Shown piece by piece: positions 8,248-16,124 of a stretch of DNA of 64,000 nucleotides. Source of the DNA: Oscillospiraceae bacterium (GTDB taxonomy: Bacteria > Bacillota > Clostridia > Oscillospirales > Ruminococcaceae); assembly GCA_017415165.1 (NCBI GenBank), contig JAFQIY010000035.1:62001-126000 (forward strand). The letters are read 5' to 3'. The position numbers and the translations under genes are program-made. Under the pieces are notes generated by a model, which saw only the letters and a program-made list of their open reading frames with translations, was not told the origin of the DNA and made no database searches. Every line of letters starts with the position of its first letter. Position 1 is the stretch's first letter.

Positions 8248-8724
8248 ATGAAAAAACACAATATTTCCGATATGCTGATTTACATTATTTCAGCTGAAGT
8301 TATCGGTGCGGTTTCAGCGCTGCTGTCAGGCGGCTTTTCCGACTTTTTCGACAAATATCAGGAACCGCCGCTTCTTCCGCCTGCGTGGCTGTTCCCTGTT
8401 GTATGGACGATTTTATACGCAGTAATGGGTTACTCCGCCTATCTTATTCACAACTCAGATGCTGACCCTGTGCAGAAGAAAAACTCCCTGACAATTTACT
8501 GGGTACAGCTTGCACTGAATTTTTCCTGGAGTATTGTTTTCTTCCGCTTTGAAGCACTATGGGCGGCGTTTGCGGTAATTATGGCGCTGTGGGTGATGAT
8601 AATTGCAATGATTGCAAGTTTCCGAAAAATCAGTCCTGCTGCAGCATATATGAATATTCCCTACCTGATTTGGGTAACATTTGCGGCATATCTTAATCTT
8701 GCAACTGCGCTTATCAACAGATAA
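8248..8724 (+). CDS. tspO: TspO/MBR-family membrane protein
   Basis: 158 aa, the usual size of the family, with five membrane helices. Hallmarks are PPLLPPAWLFPVVWTILYAVMGYSAYLI in the loop and second helix (given as residues about 40-67), WVQLALNFSWSIVFF, and a C-terminal segment ending PYLIWVTFAAYLNLATALI. Family members bind porphyrins and cholesterol-like ligands. The ATG at 8248 is chosen because GGGGG at 8237-8241 precedes it and because the protein then has the family length; an upstream extension would add a non-conserved leader. It is a single gene between a divergent operon and a terminator. Confidence 0.92.
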   Translation: MKKHNISDMLIYIISAEVIGAVSALLSGGFSDFFDKYQEPPLLPPAWLFPVVWTILYAVMGYSAYLIHNSDADPVQKKNSLTIYWVQLALNFSWSIVFFRFEALWAAFAVIMALWVMIIAMIASFRKISPAAAYMNIPYLIWVTFAAYLNLATALINR

Positions 8725-8730
8725 AAAAGA

Positions 8731-8763
8731 AAACGGAAGCACCACACGGTACTTCCGTTTTTT
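8731..8763. terminator. Bidirectional terminator between tspO and the chemotaxis receptor
   Basis: A 9-bp stem (8731-8739 with 8752-8760), extended inward by three more pairs past one mismatch, loop ACAC, with a T-run to 8763 rightward and an A-run at 8723-8729 that works leftward. Confidence 0.85.
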
Positions 8764-8772
8764 GTTGATAAA

Positions 8773-10857
8773 TTAAGCCTTGAGCTTGCTGACCTGTGCT
8801 CTGAGAATCTGAGACTGACCGCTGAGCTGTTCGCAGGAAGCAGCTGTTTCTTCCGCTGTAGCGGAGTTCTGCTGTACAACCTCGGAAATCTTTTCGATAC
8901 CGATTGTAACCTGCTGGATAGCTTCTGCCTGAACGTTGGAAGCGTCGGAAATTTCGTCGATAAGGTTGCTTGTTTCCTTAGCCTTGTCGGTAATTTCGTT
9001 CATAGATTCAACCGCTGCACGAACAAGGTCGGCGCCGTCGTTAACAGCGAGGACTGTAGCAGAAATAAGGTCTGTAGTATTCTGTGCTGCCTCGGAGCTC
9101 ATCTCTGCGAGGTTTCTTACCTCGTCAGCAACAACTGCAAAGCCTCTGCCTGCGTCGCCTGCTCTTGCAGCTTCAACAGCGGCATTAAGCGCAAGAATAT
9201 TTGTCTGGAATGCGATATCCTCGATTGTCTGAATGATATTGCCAATCTGAGAGGACTTAGCTTCGATATCACGCATAGCGTCCATAACACGCTGCATATC
9301 CTCGTTCTGGAGAATAGCCTTTTCTTCCACACCTGCGGAAAGTTCCTTTGCGTGGAGAGCGTGCTGGGCATTGACCTGGGTCTTGTCGTAAATTTCTGTA
9401 ATAGTGCTGTTGAGTTCTTCGATAGCACCTGCCTGAGTTGTAGTACCCTCAGCAAGCATCTGAGAACCGTTTGCCATCTGTTCTGCACCTGTGAGAACCT
9501 GCTCGGAGGATTCGTCGATGCTTCTTACAACATCGGAAAGCTTGCTCTGAATTTGTTCAAAGGACTCCTCAATCTGTTCGAAGTCACCGTCGTATCTGAT
9601 GCTTGGCTTAGCGGTAAAGTCACCGTCAGCCATTGAGTTGAGCACGCTTGAAATATCCTGAATATAAGCGGAAAGGCTGTACTTTGTGTTCTGGAGCGAA
9701 CGTGCAAAGTCACCCACTTCGTCGTTGCGGAACTTATAATCCGAGTCAGGAACACTGAGCTTACCGCGGCTCATATTGTCTGCAAGCTCGCTTACAGCAA
9801 CGATTGGCTTAGCGATAACTCTCTTGAGGAAGATAGCAACAACAACGAATGCTGCAACAATGATAATCAGCGCAATAATAACCGCAATGAGAATTACCCT
9901 GTTGAACGCCTTTGTGCTTTCGCTTGTGGGGATACCTGCAAAATATGCACCGCAGGCATCACCGTGAATGTCGATGATAGGTTCATATGTAGAGTAGTAA
10001 TTTACCTTATTGATTTTGTCCTTGCCGCTGAAAATTTCTTCATTCTGGATAACAACCTCGGCAACGTCAGCATTAAGAGGTGCGTCTGTAACTCGTGTTT
10101 CGTCGGCATTCATAATAGTTGTACCGCCGATGAATTCGCTGCCGAAAAGGGCAACCTCACAGCCTGTCTGGTCCTTGATTGTATCAAGGTAAGCGGAAGC
10201 ACTGAGGTCATAGCCGAGGTAGCAGACACCGAGAAGCATATTTCCGCCGAAAACAACAGGTGCGGTAAACATAACGCTGATAGGAACATTTTCGTCAGCG
10301 TAGAAGCCGTACTGATTGAACTGTGTATGACGTGCAGCGTCGAATTCATCTACGACCTTAGGGTCGCAGGAAAGGGAAAGCGAAACGTCATATGTAGCGA
10401 GCTTGTAGTTATCACTCTTCCACACGATATTGCCCTCTGCGTCGGTGAACATACAGAAAGTATTTTCATCAAGACCTGCAGCATCATAGATTTCGGCAAA
10501 TGTACCAACATAGCCGTTCTTCAGCGCATTTCTCATCTGTGTGCCTGAATTCCAGAGCTTGAACACGTTTTCCAGCTCCTGCTGCTTGGTCGCAACGTCA
10601 GCTTTAAGGACGTTTACACCGATACTTGACATTGAAGTGTAGGTGTTATCGTTGTGACCCGAGCTGAGCGAAATGGAAATAATCAGCGTAACGGCGATAC
10701 TGAATGTGATGATGATACCTACAATCATACACATCAGCATTTCAATTTTTGTTATCTTGCCAATGCCTGCTTTAAGATTGGAAAAATCTATTCTGGGCAT
10801 TTTAGGCAGCTTGGATAAATTTATTTTGGGGAGATTAATTTTTGGTAACTTTTTCAT
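8773..10857 (-). CDS. Methyl-accepting chemotaxis protein with extracellular Cache-type sensor
   Basis: 694 aa from ATG 10857, preceded by GGAGGA at 10867-10872; an upstream in-frame Met lacks such spacing. Layout: a positively charged N-terminus with repeated Lys-Pro-Lys-Ile motifs (about 1-35), a membrane helix (about 42-65), a periplasmic-side sensor (about 70-310) of Cache type, a second helix (about 320-345), a HAMP linker, and a signalling domain with the hairpin tip around [30 protein letters not shown] (about 540-570; key residues E-A-A-R). It senses an external ligand and controls CheA. It is monocistronic, with its own promoter, and lies outside the flagellar operon. Confidence 0.93.
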   Translation of the reverse strand: MKKLPKINLPKINLSKLPKMPRIDFSNLKAGIGKITKIEMLMCMIVGIIITFSIAVTLIISISLSSGHNDNTYTSMSSIGVNVLKADVATKQQELENVFKLWNSGTQMRNALKNGYVGTFAEIYDAAGLDENTFCMFTDAEGNIVWKSDNYKLATYDVSLSLSCDPKVVDEFDAARHTQFNQYGFYADENVPISVMFTAPVVFGGNMLLGVCYLGYDLSASAYLDTIKDQTGCEVALFGSEFIGGTTIMNADETRVTDAPLNADVAEVVIQNEEIFSGKDKINKVNYYSTYEPIIDIHGDACGAYFAGIPTSESTKAFNRVILIAVIIALIIIVAAFVVVAIFLKRVIAKPIVAVSELADNMSRGKLSVPDSDYKFRNDEVGDFARSLQNTKYSLSAYIQDISSVLNSMADGDFTAKPSIRYDGDFEQIEESFEQIQSKLSDVVRSIDESSEQVLTGAEQMANGSQMLAEGTTTQAGAIEELNSTITEIYDKTQVNAQHALHAKELSAGVEEKAILQNEDMQRVMDAMRDIEAKSSQIGNIIQTIEDIAFQTNILALNAAVEAARAGDAGRGFAVVADEVRNLAEMSSEAAQNTTDLISATVLAVNDGADLVRAAVESMNEITDKAKETSNLIDEISDASNVQAEAIQQVTIGIEKISEVVQQNSATAEETAASCEQLSGQSQILRAQVSKLKA

Positions 10858-10925
10858 AATCCCGCTTCCTCCATCATTCTTCACATTATCTTCTTCTCAT
10901 AAATAATCTACAGTATGTTTCTAAA

Positions 10926-10955
10926 ATTATACCATATTCCGCCGATGATAGTCAA
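10926..10955 (-). promoter_or_regulatory. SigA-type promoter of the chemotaxis receptor
   Basis: Read leftward: TTGACT (10950-10955), 18-base spacer, TATAAT (10926-10931). The leader to the ATG is about 60 bases. No sigma-28 type box (TAAA...GCCGATAA) was found here although the gene is a motility gene. Confidence 0.7.
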
Positions 10956-11064
10956 TAACCATTTTGCTTGTTTTATACTGCATTTTTTAGATGTTTTGTA
11001 CATTGTTCATACTTTGATAAAAGATTTTTTTGTACAAATATTAAATTCTTAACAAATATTTTAA

Positions 11065-11091
11065 GGGTACCGCCCTGAGAAGCCGATACCC
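11065..11091 (-). terminator. Likely terminator of the CarD-like gene
   Basis: An 8-bp stem (11065-11072 with 11084-11091, one G-T pair) 29 bases beyond the CarD-like stop, followed leftward by TTAAAATATTT. The U-run is imperfect. Confidence 0.5.
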
Positions 11092-11119
11092 CTTTAGTTA
11101 CTGTAACTGACACTGTTTG

Positions 11120-11620
11120 TCAATTGTCTCCTATTCTTTCACGGATATAGCTGCCGACCTCGCTTTCGGGAATACCCAGCACAAACGCAATCTCCCCGTG
11201 AATAATATGCTCGGCTGTGGAAAATGCACGTTCATCTGCGGCAATAAGCTTCTTTCCGTCACCCGAACGCTTTTTGCGTTCCTCATAGATTGATTTTATC
11301 ATTCCCACAAGGCTTGTGAAATCATCGCTTCTCAGCACCGATTCAAAATAGCTTTTACGCTCATTCTTATCGCTGTACCACACGCTTTCAGCCTGAGGTA
11401 TACTGTCGATTATTTCAAGAATATCTTCCTTTGTAAGAGTTCTGCGGATTTCCTTTTCGGCGCTTTCTACAGGCACATAATATGCGGAGTTTCTATACTC
11501 TCTCGGCACTATTTTATAATATTTATTCTTGTGCACTCCGTCAAAACAGCGCTCAACCACTTCTTCAATGCGGCATATTTCGCCTGAACCGTACACAACA
11601 AATTCACCGTTGTTAAACAT
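11120..11620 (-). CDS. CarD/CdnL-like transcription regulator
   Basis: 166 aa. The N-terminal 60 residues (MFNNGEFVVYGSGEICRI...YYKIVPRE..YYVPV) match the CarD-type RNA-polymerase-interacting Tudor-like fold, in which a Gly-rich 'vVYpxhGvG' strand is followed by a YY-x-I/L block. The remaining 100 residues are helical and charged, as in CdnL-type factors that bind the polymerase beta subunit and promoter DNA. The ATG at 11620 follows GGAGG. It is monocistronic and divergent from glycogen phosphorylase. Confidence 0.8.
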   Translation of the reverse strand: MFNNGEFVVYGSGEICRIEEVVERCFDGVHKNKYYKIVPREYRNSAYYVPVESAEKEIRRTLTKEDILEIIDSIPQAESVWYSDKNERKSYFESVLRSDDFTSLVGMIKSIYEERKKRSGDGKKLIAADERAFSTAEHIIHGEIAFVLGIPESEVGSYIRERIGDN

Positions 11621-11654
11621 TTCTGAACCTCCGATATACGAATTTCTTATATCA

Positions 11655-11683
11655 ATTTTATCACAACGGCAATTTTATTTCAA
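11655..11683 (-). promoter_or_regulatory. Promoter of the CarD-like gene
   Basis: Read leftward: TTGAAA (11678-11683), 17-base spacer, TAAAAT (11655-11660), about 35 bases before the ATG. Confidence 0.55.
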
Positions 11684-11721
11684 AGGCACTTTTGCACGAT
11701 TTTTACGCTGCTGTTATATGC

Positions 11722-11750
11722 AAAAAATCCGCAAACGCTGTTTTTGCGGA
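11722..11750 (-). terminator. Leftward terminator-like hairpin between divergent genes
   Basis: An 8-bp stem (11728-11735 with 11743-11750) followed leftward by six T (A-run 11722-11727 on the top strand). No leftward gene lies immediately upstream, so it may stop antisense transcripts coming from the glgP side. Confidence 0.5.
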
Positions 11751-11821
11751 AAACGGATTATAAATTAACCTAACATTTTGCCTTGATAATGTTTATTCTG
11801 CACAATTCTTGTGCAAAATAG

Positions 11822-11850
11822 TTGCAGTAAATTAAAAAATGTGCTAAAAT
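11822..11850 (+). promoter_or_regulatory. Promoter of glycogen phosphorylase
   Basis: TTGCAG (11822-11827), 17-base spacer, TAAAAT (11845-11850), 57 bases before the ATG. The leader contains the inverted repeat TTGCCTTATCAAGGCGG at 11863-11879, which may form a small hairpin. Confidence 0.55.
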
Positions 11851-11907
11851 AGATATGGTTTATTGCCTTATCAAGGCGGTTTAAAATCCAAGAAAGGTGA
11901 GTTTATA

Positions 11908-14262
11908 ATGAACAAAGAACAGTTTATCGCAAAAATAAACGAAAACCTCCGCATTGACGGACGTACCGACATCAAGAATGCAACCCCGAAGCAGCTTTAC
12001 AACGCACTTTCCCGTGCGGTAATGAGCGAAATTATCCCTGACTGGGACGCTTCCGAGGAGCGCCATAACTCCAAGCGCCGTGCTTATTACCTCTCTGCTG
12101 AATTCCTTATGGGACGTGCTGTTTTCAACAACCTTTACTGCGCAGGACTCCTTGATGAAGCTAAGGAAATCCTTGCTGAGCAGGGCGTTGACATCAACTG
12201 TCTCGAAGAAATTGAGGACGCTGCTCTCGGTAACGGCGGTCTCGGCAGACTTGCAGCCTGCTTCCTTGACTCCGCTGCTTCCCACGATATCCCTCTCAAC
12301 GGCTATGGTATCCGCTACAAGTACGGTCTTTTCAAGCAGTCCATCGGCAACGGCTTCCAGCAGGAAAGCGCTGACGCTTGGCTTGATTACGGTGACGCCT
12401 GGAGCGTGCGTGCTGAAAATGACGCTGTAAGAGTTGATTTTGCTGACCAGTCTGTAATGGCTGTACCTTACGATATTCCGATTATCGGCTACAACAAGAA
12501 GTCCATCAACACTCTCCGTCTGTGGCAGAGTGAGTCCCTCAAGGGCTTTGACTTCGGCAAATTCGACAATCAGGACTACCTCGGTGCAAGCGAAAGCACA
12601 ATCCTTGCTGACGCTATTTCCAACGTGCTCTACCCTAACGACAACACCGAAAAGGGTCTGCGCCTTCGTCTGAAGCAGCAGTATTTCTTCGTATCCGCTT
12701 CTATTCAGGACATTATCCGCCGCTACAAGAAGGCACACGGCGACGATTTCTCCAAGTTTGCTGATATGTACGCTATCCAGCTTAACGATACTCATCCGAC
12801 AATTGCTATCCCTGAGCTTATCAGAATTTTTATGTTCAAGGAAGGTATGTCCTTCACAGAGGCGTTTGCAATCGTACAGAAAACCTGCAACTACACAAAC
12901 CACACCGTTCTCGGCGAAGCGCTTGAAAAGTGGGGCGCTGACCTGTTCAAGAGCGTTGTTCCGACAATTTACGAAATCGTGCTTATGATTGACAAGCACC
13001 TTGAAAAGCACCTTCGCTCTATCGGTCAGACTGATGCACAGATTGAAGCTAAGCGCATTTTTGACGGTGACCGTATCCACATGGCAAGAATGGCAATTTT
13101 CGCTTCCACATACATCAACGGTGTTGCTCAGCTTCACACTGACATTCTCAAGAATGACGTGCTCAAGGATTGGTACGAAATCTACCCTGAGCGTTTCCAG
13201 AACAAGACTAACGGTATCACACCACGCCGCTGGATTGGTCTTTGCAACCCTGAACTGTCCTCACTTATCACTGAAAAAATCGGTGACGGCTGGCAGACTG
13301 AGCTTGACAAGCTTGCTGAGCTGAAAAAGTTTGTTGACGACGGTGCAACAATCCGCCGTTTTATGGACATCAAGCGTGAAAAGAAGGTTCAGCTTTGCGA
13401 ATACATCAAGAAGCACGAAGGCGTTGAGCTTAATCCTGACTGGGCATTCGACATTCAGGTCAAGCGTCTGCACGAATACAAGAGACAGCTTCTCAATGCG
13501 TTCTCTATCGTTGACCTCTACTTCCAGATTAAGGAGAACAAACTCCCTGACCTCCAGCCTACCTGCTTTATTTTCGGCGCAAAGGCTGCTCCTGCTTACC
13601 GCCGTGCAAAGGGTATCATCAAGTATATCAACGAGGTTGCAAAGCTTGTCAACAACGACCCTGACACAAAGGATAAGCTGAAAGTGCTTTTCGTACAGAA
13701 TTACAACGTTTCCTACGCTGAAAAGCTTATTCCTGCTGCTGATATTTCCGAGCAGATTTCCACAGCGGGTCTTGAAGCTTCGGGTACAGGCAATATGAAG
13801 TTTATGCTGAACGGTGCTGTAACTCTCGGCACATACGACGGCGCAAACGTTGAAATTGTTGAAGAAGCAGGCTGGGAAAACGAATATATCTTCGGTGCAA
13901 GAGTTGAGGAAATCGAAAAAATCAAGCCGACTTACCGTCCTAAGGAAAAGATTTACTACACCAACGACCGTGTAAAGAGAGTTATCAACACACTTGTTGA
14001 CGGCACCTTCAACGACGGCGACACAGGTATGTTCGGCGAACTTTACAACGCACTCATCAACGGCACAAGCTGGCACAAGCCTGACCACTACTTCCTGCTG
14101 ACTGACCTTGAAGGTTACGTTGACACCAAGCTTCGTGCACTTTACGATTACAAGAATCGTGAGATGTTCTCCAAGAAGTGCTGGATGAATATTGCTACAA
14201 GCGGCAAGTTCTCCTCTGACAGAACTGTTAAGCAGTACGCTGAGGAGCTCTGGAAAATCTGA
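11908..14262 (+). CDS. glgP: Glycogen/maltodextrin phosphorylase (GT35)
   Basis: 784 aa from ATG 11908 (RBS AAAGGTGAG); an upstream in-frame extension of 15 residues has no RBS. It cleaves alpha-1,4-glucan with phosphate to glucose-1-phosphate in the cytoplasm. Family blocks are continuous: early RRAYYLSAEFLMGR, the Gly-rich GNGGLGRLAACFLDS, the QLNDTHPTIAIPEL block, the IQVKRLHEYKRQ block, and the PLP-binding lysine K631 in GTGNMKFMLNG. Length is normal (about 750-830). Codon choice is strikingly C-rich at third positions for Leu, Ile and Phe compared with neighbours, consistent with high expression. It has its own promoter and a double terminator. Together with the pullulanase at the window end it would degrade stored glycogen or imported maltodextrins. 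Confidence 0.97.
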   Translation: MNKEQFIAKINENLRIDGRTDIKNATPKQLYNALSRAVMSEIIPDWDASEERHNSKRRAYYLSAEFLMGRAVFNNLYCAGLLDEAKEILAEQGVDINCLEEIEDAALGNGGLGRLAACFLDSAASHDIPLNGYGIRYKYGLFKQSIGNGFQQESADAWLDYGDAWSVRAENDAVRVDFADQSVMAVPYDIPIIGYNKKSINTLRLWQSESLKGFDFGKFDNQDYLGASESTILADAISNVLYPNDNTEKGLRLRLKQQYFFVSASIQDIIRRYKKAHGDDFSKFADMYAIQLNDTHPTIAIPELIRIFMFKEGMSFTEAFAIVQKTCNYTNHTVLGEALEKWGADLFKSVVPTIYEIVLMIDKHLEKHLRSIGQTDAQIEAKRIFDGDRIHMARMAIFASTYINGVAQLHTDILKNDVLKDWYEIYPERFQNKTNGITPRRWIGLCNPELSSLITEKIGDGWQTELDKLAELKKFVDDGATIRRFMDIKREKKVQLCEYIKKHEGVELNPDWAFDIQVKRLHEYKRQLLNAFSIVDLYFQIKENKLPDLQPTCFIFGAKAAPAYRRAKGIIKYINEVAKLVNNDPDTKDKLKVLFVQNYNVSYAEKLIPAADISEQISTAGLEASGTGNMKFMLNGAVTLGTYDGANVEIVEEAGWENEYIFGARVEEIEKIKPTYRPKEKIYYTNDRVKRVINTLVDGTFNDGDTGMFGELYNALINGTSWHKPDHYFLLTDLEGYVDTKLRALYDYKNREMFSKKCWMNIATSGKFSSDRTVKQYAEELWKI

Positions 14263-14269
14263 TTGCTTT

Positions 14270-14346
14270 GTAGGGGATGGGTGCCCCGTCCCCTACATAA
14301 AAACCGTACCCAATAGGACGCAATAATCCTATCGGGTACGGTTTTT
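14270..14346 (+). terminator. Double hairpin terminator of glgP
   Basis: The first hairpin pairs 14270-14277 with 14289-14296. The second is a long stem, 14299-14311 with 14334-14346 (13 bp perfect), with an inner stem 14313-14318/14327-14332, ending in TTTTT. The second hairpin resembles the one at 14900-14937 in its core. Confidence 0.85.
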
Positions 14347-14388
14347 CGCTATGTTACATTCAATTGCGCAGATGTAAAGTTTATGTGG

Positions 14389-14417
14389 TAGACTTTTTTC
14401 GGCATATCGGCTATAAT
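14389..14417 (+). promoter_or_regulatory. Promoter of the XRE regulator, with a candidate upstream dyad
   Basis: TAGACT (14389-14394), 17-base spacer, TATAAT (14412-14417). Immediately upstream, TTACAT at 14354-14359 and ATGTAA at 14372-14377 form inverted half-sites that could be an autoregulatory operator; that part is weak. Confidence 0.55.
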
Positions 14418-14448
14418 GTAAGTACAGTAAAACAACAGGAGGAACATT

Positions 14449-14886
14449 ATGATTTTTCGTGAAAAGCTGGTACAATTAAGAAAATCCCGCAATCTGACTC
14501 AGGAACAGCTTGCCGAAGCACTTGGGGTTTCAAGGCAGGCGGTATCACGCTGGGAGGCGGGCGACTCCACTCCCGATATGATTAACTTGCTTGGGCTTTG
14601 CGATTTGTTCGGCGTGTCGGCTGATTATCTTATTCACGATAATTATCAGAGCGATGATGATATGCCCATTGTGAAGGAAAAGAATGAACAGATATCTAAA
14701 GTAAAATTAAAAAAGAAGGTTTATCATCTATACGCCGCAATCGGATTTACCATAGCTATCATTTGTTCGTGTATATCCGTGTCTTTAAGCAATAACAATG
14801 TTCAATTTGTTATTTCAATATTTACCTGCTCAACATTATCGTTTTGTGCTACAGTACAGTACTATTTATACTTCAAAGAGAAATAA
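14449..14886 (+). CDS. Membrane-anchored XRE-family transcription regulator
   Basis: 145 aa. Residues 1-62 are a textbook HTH_3 domain: FREKLVQLRKSRNLTQEQLA, then the recognition helix region VSRQAVSRWEAGDSTPDM, then LCDLFGVSADYLI. A charged linker (65-88) leads to two membrane helices (about 92-112 and 117-137). Regulators of this form in Firmicutes often control their own or nearby genes. The ATG follows GGAGGA. It stands alone between two related terminators. Target genes cannot be inferred. Confidence 0.9.
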   Translation: MIFREKLVQLRKSRNLTQEQLAEALGVSRQAVSRWEAGDSTPDMINLLGLCDLFGVSADYLIHDNYQSDDDMPIVKEKNEQISKVKLKKKVYHLYAAIGFTIAIICSCISVSLSNNNVQFVISIFTCSTLSFCATVQYYLYFKEK

Positions 14887-14899
14887 CCATATAAAAACA

Positions 14900-14937
14900 C
14901 CACACCCGACAGGACACAGCAATCCTATCGGGTGTGG
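14900..14937. terminator. Bidirectional terminator ending the XRE gene and the flagellar operon
   Basis: A 10-bp perfect stem (14900-14909 with 14928-14937) with an inner AGGA/TCCT pair. T-rich tracts follow in both directions (CTTTT rightward, TGTTTTTAT leftward). Leftward it would end the flagellar operon about 67 bases after cheD. Confidence 0.8.
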
Positions 14938-15004
14938 CTTTTCTATTTCTACATATTTTACTATCTGTATTATCTGCAAGAAATTATACAATTCATCGCA
15001 TATA

Positions 15005-15484
15005 TCAAACAAATTTTGTTTCCCTTGTTGCGGCACGGACTTCCATCATACCTGTGTCAGCGTGGAAAAATACGGTACGTCCGAAATTCTCTCCTGTTTC
15101 CTCGGCAACAATTCTTATTCTGTATGCGGAGAGGATTTTCTTTACAGCTGCAACGTTTCTTTCGCCGATGTTGAACACGGCAGAATTAACGCTGAACATC
15201 TGCGCTCCTCCTGCAATTTTTGCAACCAATCTTGTGGTTGACGCACCCTGAAGGCTCATATCCTGAATAAGCTCCATAATTCCCGTATCGGCATAGCGGC
15301 GTTTGTTGTCAACACCCTGCACAGCCTCTTTACTGAGGGGGAGCATAATATGTGCCATTCCGGCGATTTTCTTTTCCGGGTCATAAAGGCATATTCCCAC
15401 ACAGGAACCAAGTGCATAGGTTACAAGCGTATCGGGTGCTTTTACAACGTTGAGGTCGGCAATTCCGACTGTTACATTTGCCAT
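15005..15484 (-). CDS. cheD: Chemoreceptor glutamine deamidase CheD
   Basis: 159 aa. CheD deamidates receptor glutamines and binds CheC to stimulate its phosphatase activity. The catalytic region is seen: the Cys in ALGSCVGICLYD, then the His in MAHIMLP, with the IAGGAQMF block following. The ATG at 15484 is preferred; a GTG three codons upstream is too close to the RBS. The start codon comes one base after the cheC stop, so the two are translationally coupled, fitting the CheC-CheD complex. It is the last gene of the operon. Confidence 0.93.
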   Translation of the reverse strand: MANVTVGIADLNVVKAPDTLVTYALGSCVGICLYDPEKKIAGMAHIMLPLSKEAVQGVDNKRRYADTGIMELIQDMSLQGASTTRLVAKIAGGAQMFSVNSAVFNIGERNVAAVKKILSAYRIRIVAEETGENFGRTVFFHADTGMMEVRAATRETKFV

Positions 15485-15485
15485 T

Positions 15486-16109
15486 TTATACACTCACTCC
15501 CAGTCTTGTGAACAACGTTTCGAGGGACTGCATTTCGGGAACGAGTATCATATTGCTCTTGATTTCACCATCGCCGATAACAAAGCCGTCGTCGATAAAG
15601 AGAACCTTATTTCCTACCTGTGCAAATTCAACAGCAGGAACGCTGAGAATTGCTCCGACCATATCAACTGTCATATTCGGAACGGAAATATCTATCATCA
15701 TACCTGTCAACTGTGAAATAGCGTTTACATAAGAAGCAGCCATAATGTTGCCGACCTCAGAGATAAAGGAAGTTTCCATCTCGTTCATATTTGTCAGGTC
15801 CTCAATTTCACTGCCGAAAAGTGTGCTTGTCATTTTGCTTGCGAAAGAATGCTGAAGCACATACAGCATCATACCTGTGATGTCGCCTCTGATGCCTACG
15901 AGCATACCGATTGCAACATTTTCAGGTCCGCCGAGGAAGTTTACCGCCTCGGAAAAGTCGAGCATTCTTACTGTCGGTACTGTTATATCTGTATCACACT
16001 GAATAAGCTCTGCCAACGCACTTGCGGCATTGCCTGAGCCGATATTTCCTATTTCCTTGAGCACGTCAAGATGCATATCCTGAAGCTGCTCCACATTTCG
16101 TATAGACAT
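15486..16109 (-). CDS. cheC: CheY-P phosphatase CheC
   Basis: 207 aa. Two copies of the E-x-x-N phosphatase motif are present: DVLKEIGNIGSGNA (about 15-28) and SFISEVGNIMAASY (about 113-126), the mark of an active CheC. It dephosphorylates CheY-P and forms a complex with CheD. The ATG at 16109 starts 15 bp after the stop of the cellulase gene and is preceded by GGGAGG. The same operon encodes CheY and FliY, whose N-terminal half is also CheC-like, so two CheC-type phosphatases act on one response regulator. Confidence 0.94.
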   Translation of the reverse strand: MSIRNVEQLQDMHLDVLKEIGNIGSGNAASALAELIQCDTDITVPTVRMLDFSEAVNFLGGPENVAIGMLVGIRGDITGMMLYVLQHSFASKMTSTLFGSEIEDLTNMNEMETSFISEVGNIMAASYVNAISQLTGMMIDISVPNMTVDMVGAILSVPAVEFAQVGNKVLFIDDGFVIGDGEIKSNMILVPEMQSLETLFTRLGVSV

Positions 16110-16124
16110 AATGTGCCTCCCAAT

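Noticed and set aside
11881-13137. A 418-codon open frame on the minus strand opposite glgP
   Set aside because: It is an antisense by-product of glgP's strong codon bias; glgP on the other strand has every conserved block, and the antisense protein has no family features or RBS.
14354-14377. Firm operator for the XRE regulator
   Set aside because: Only six-base half-sites in AT-rich sequence; kept as a weak note in the promoter entry and not called a separate site.
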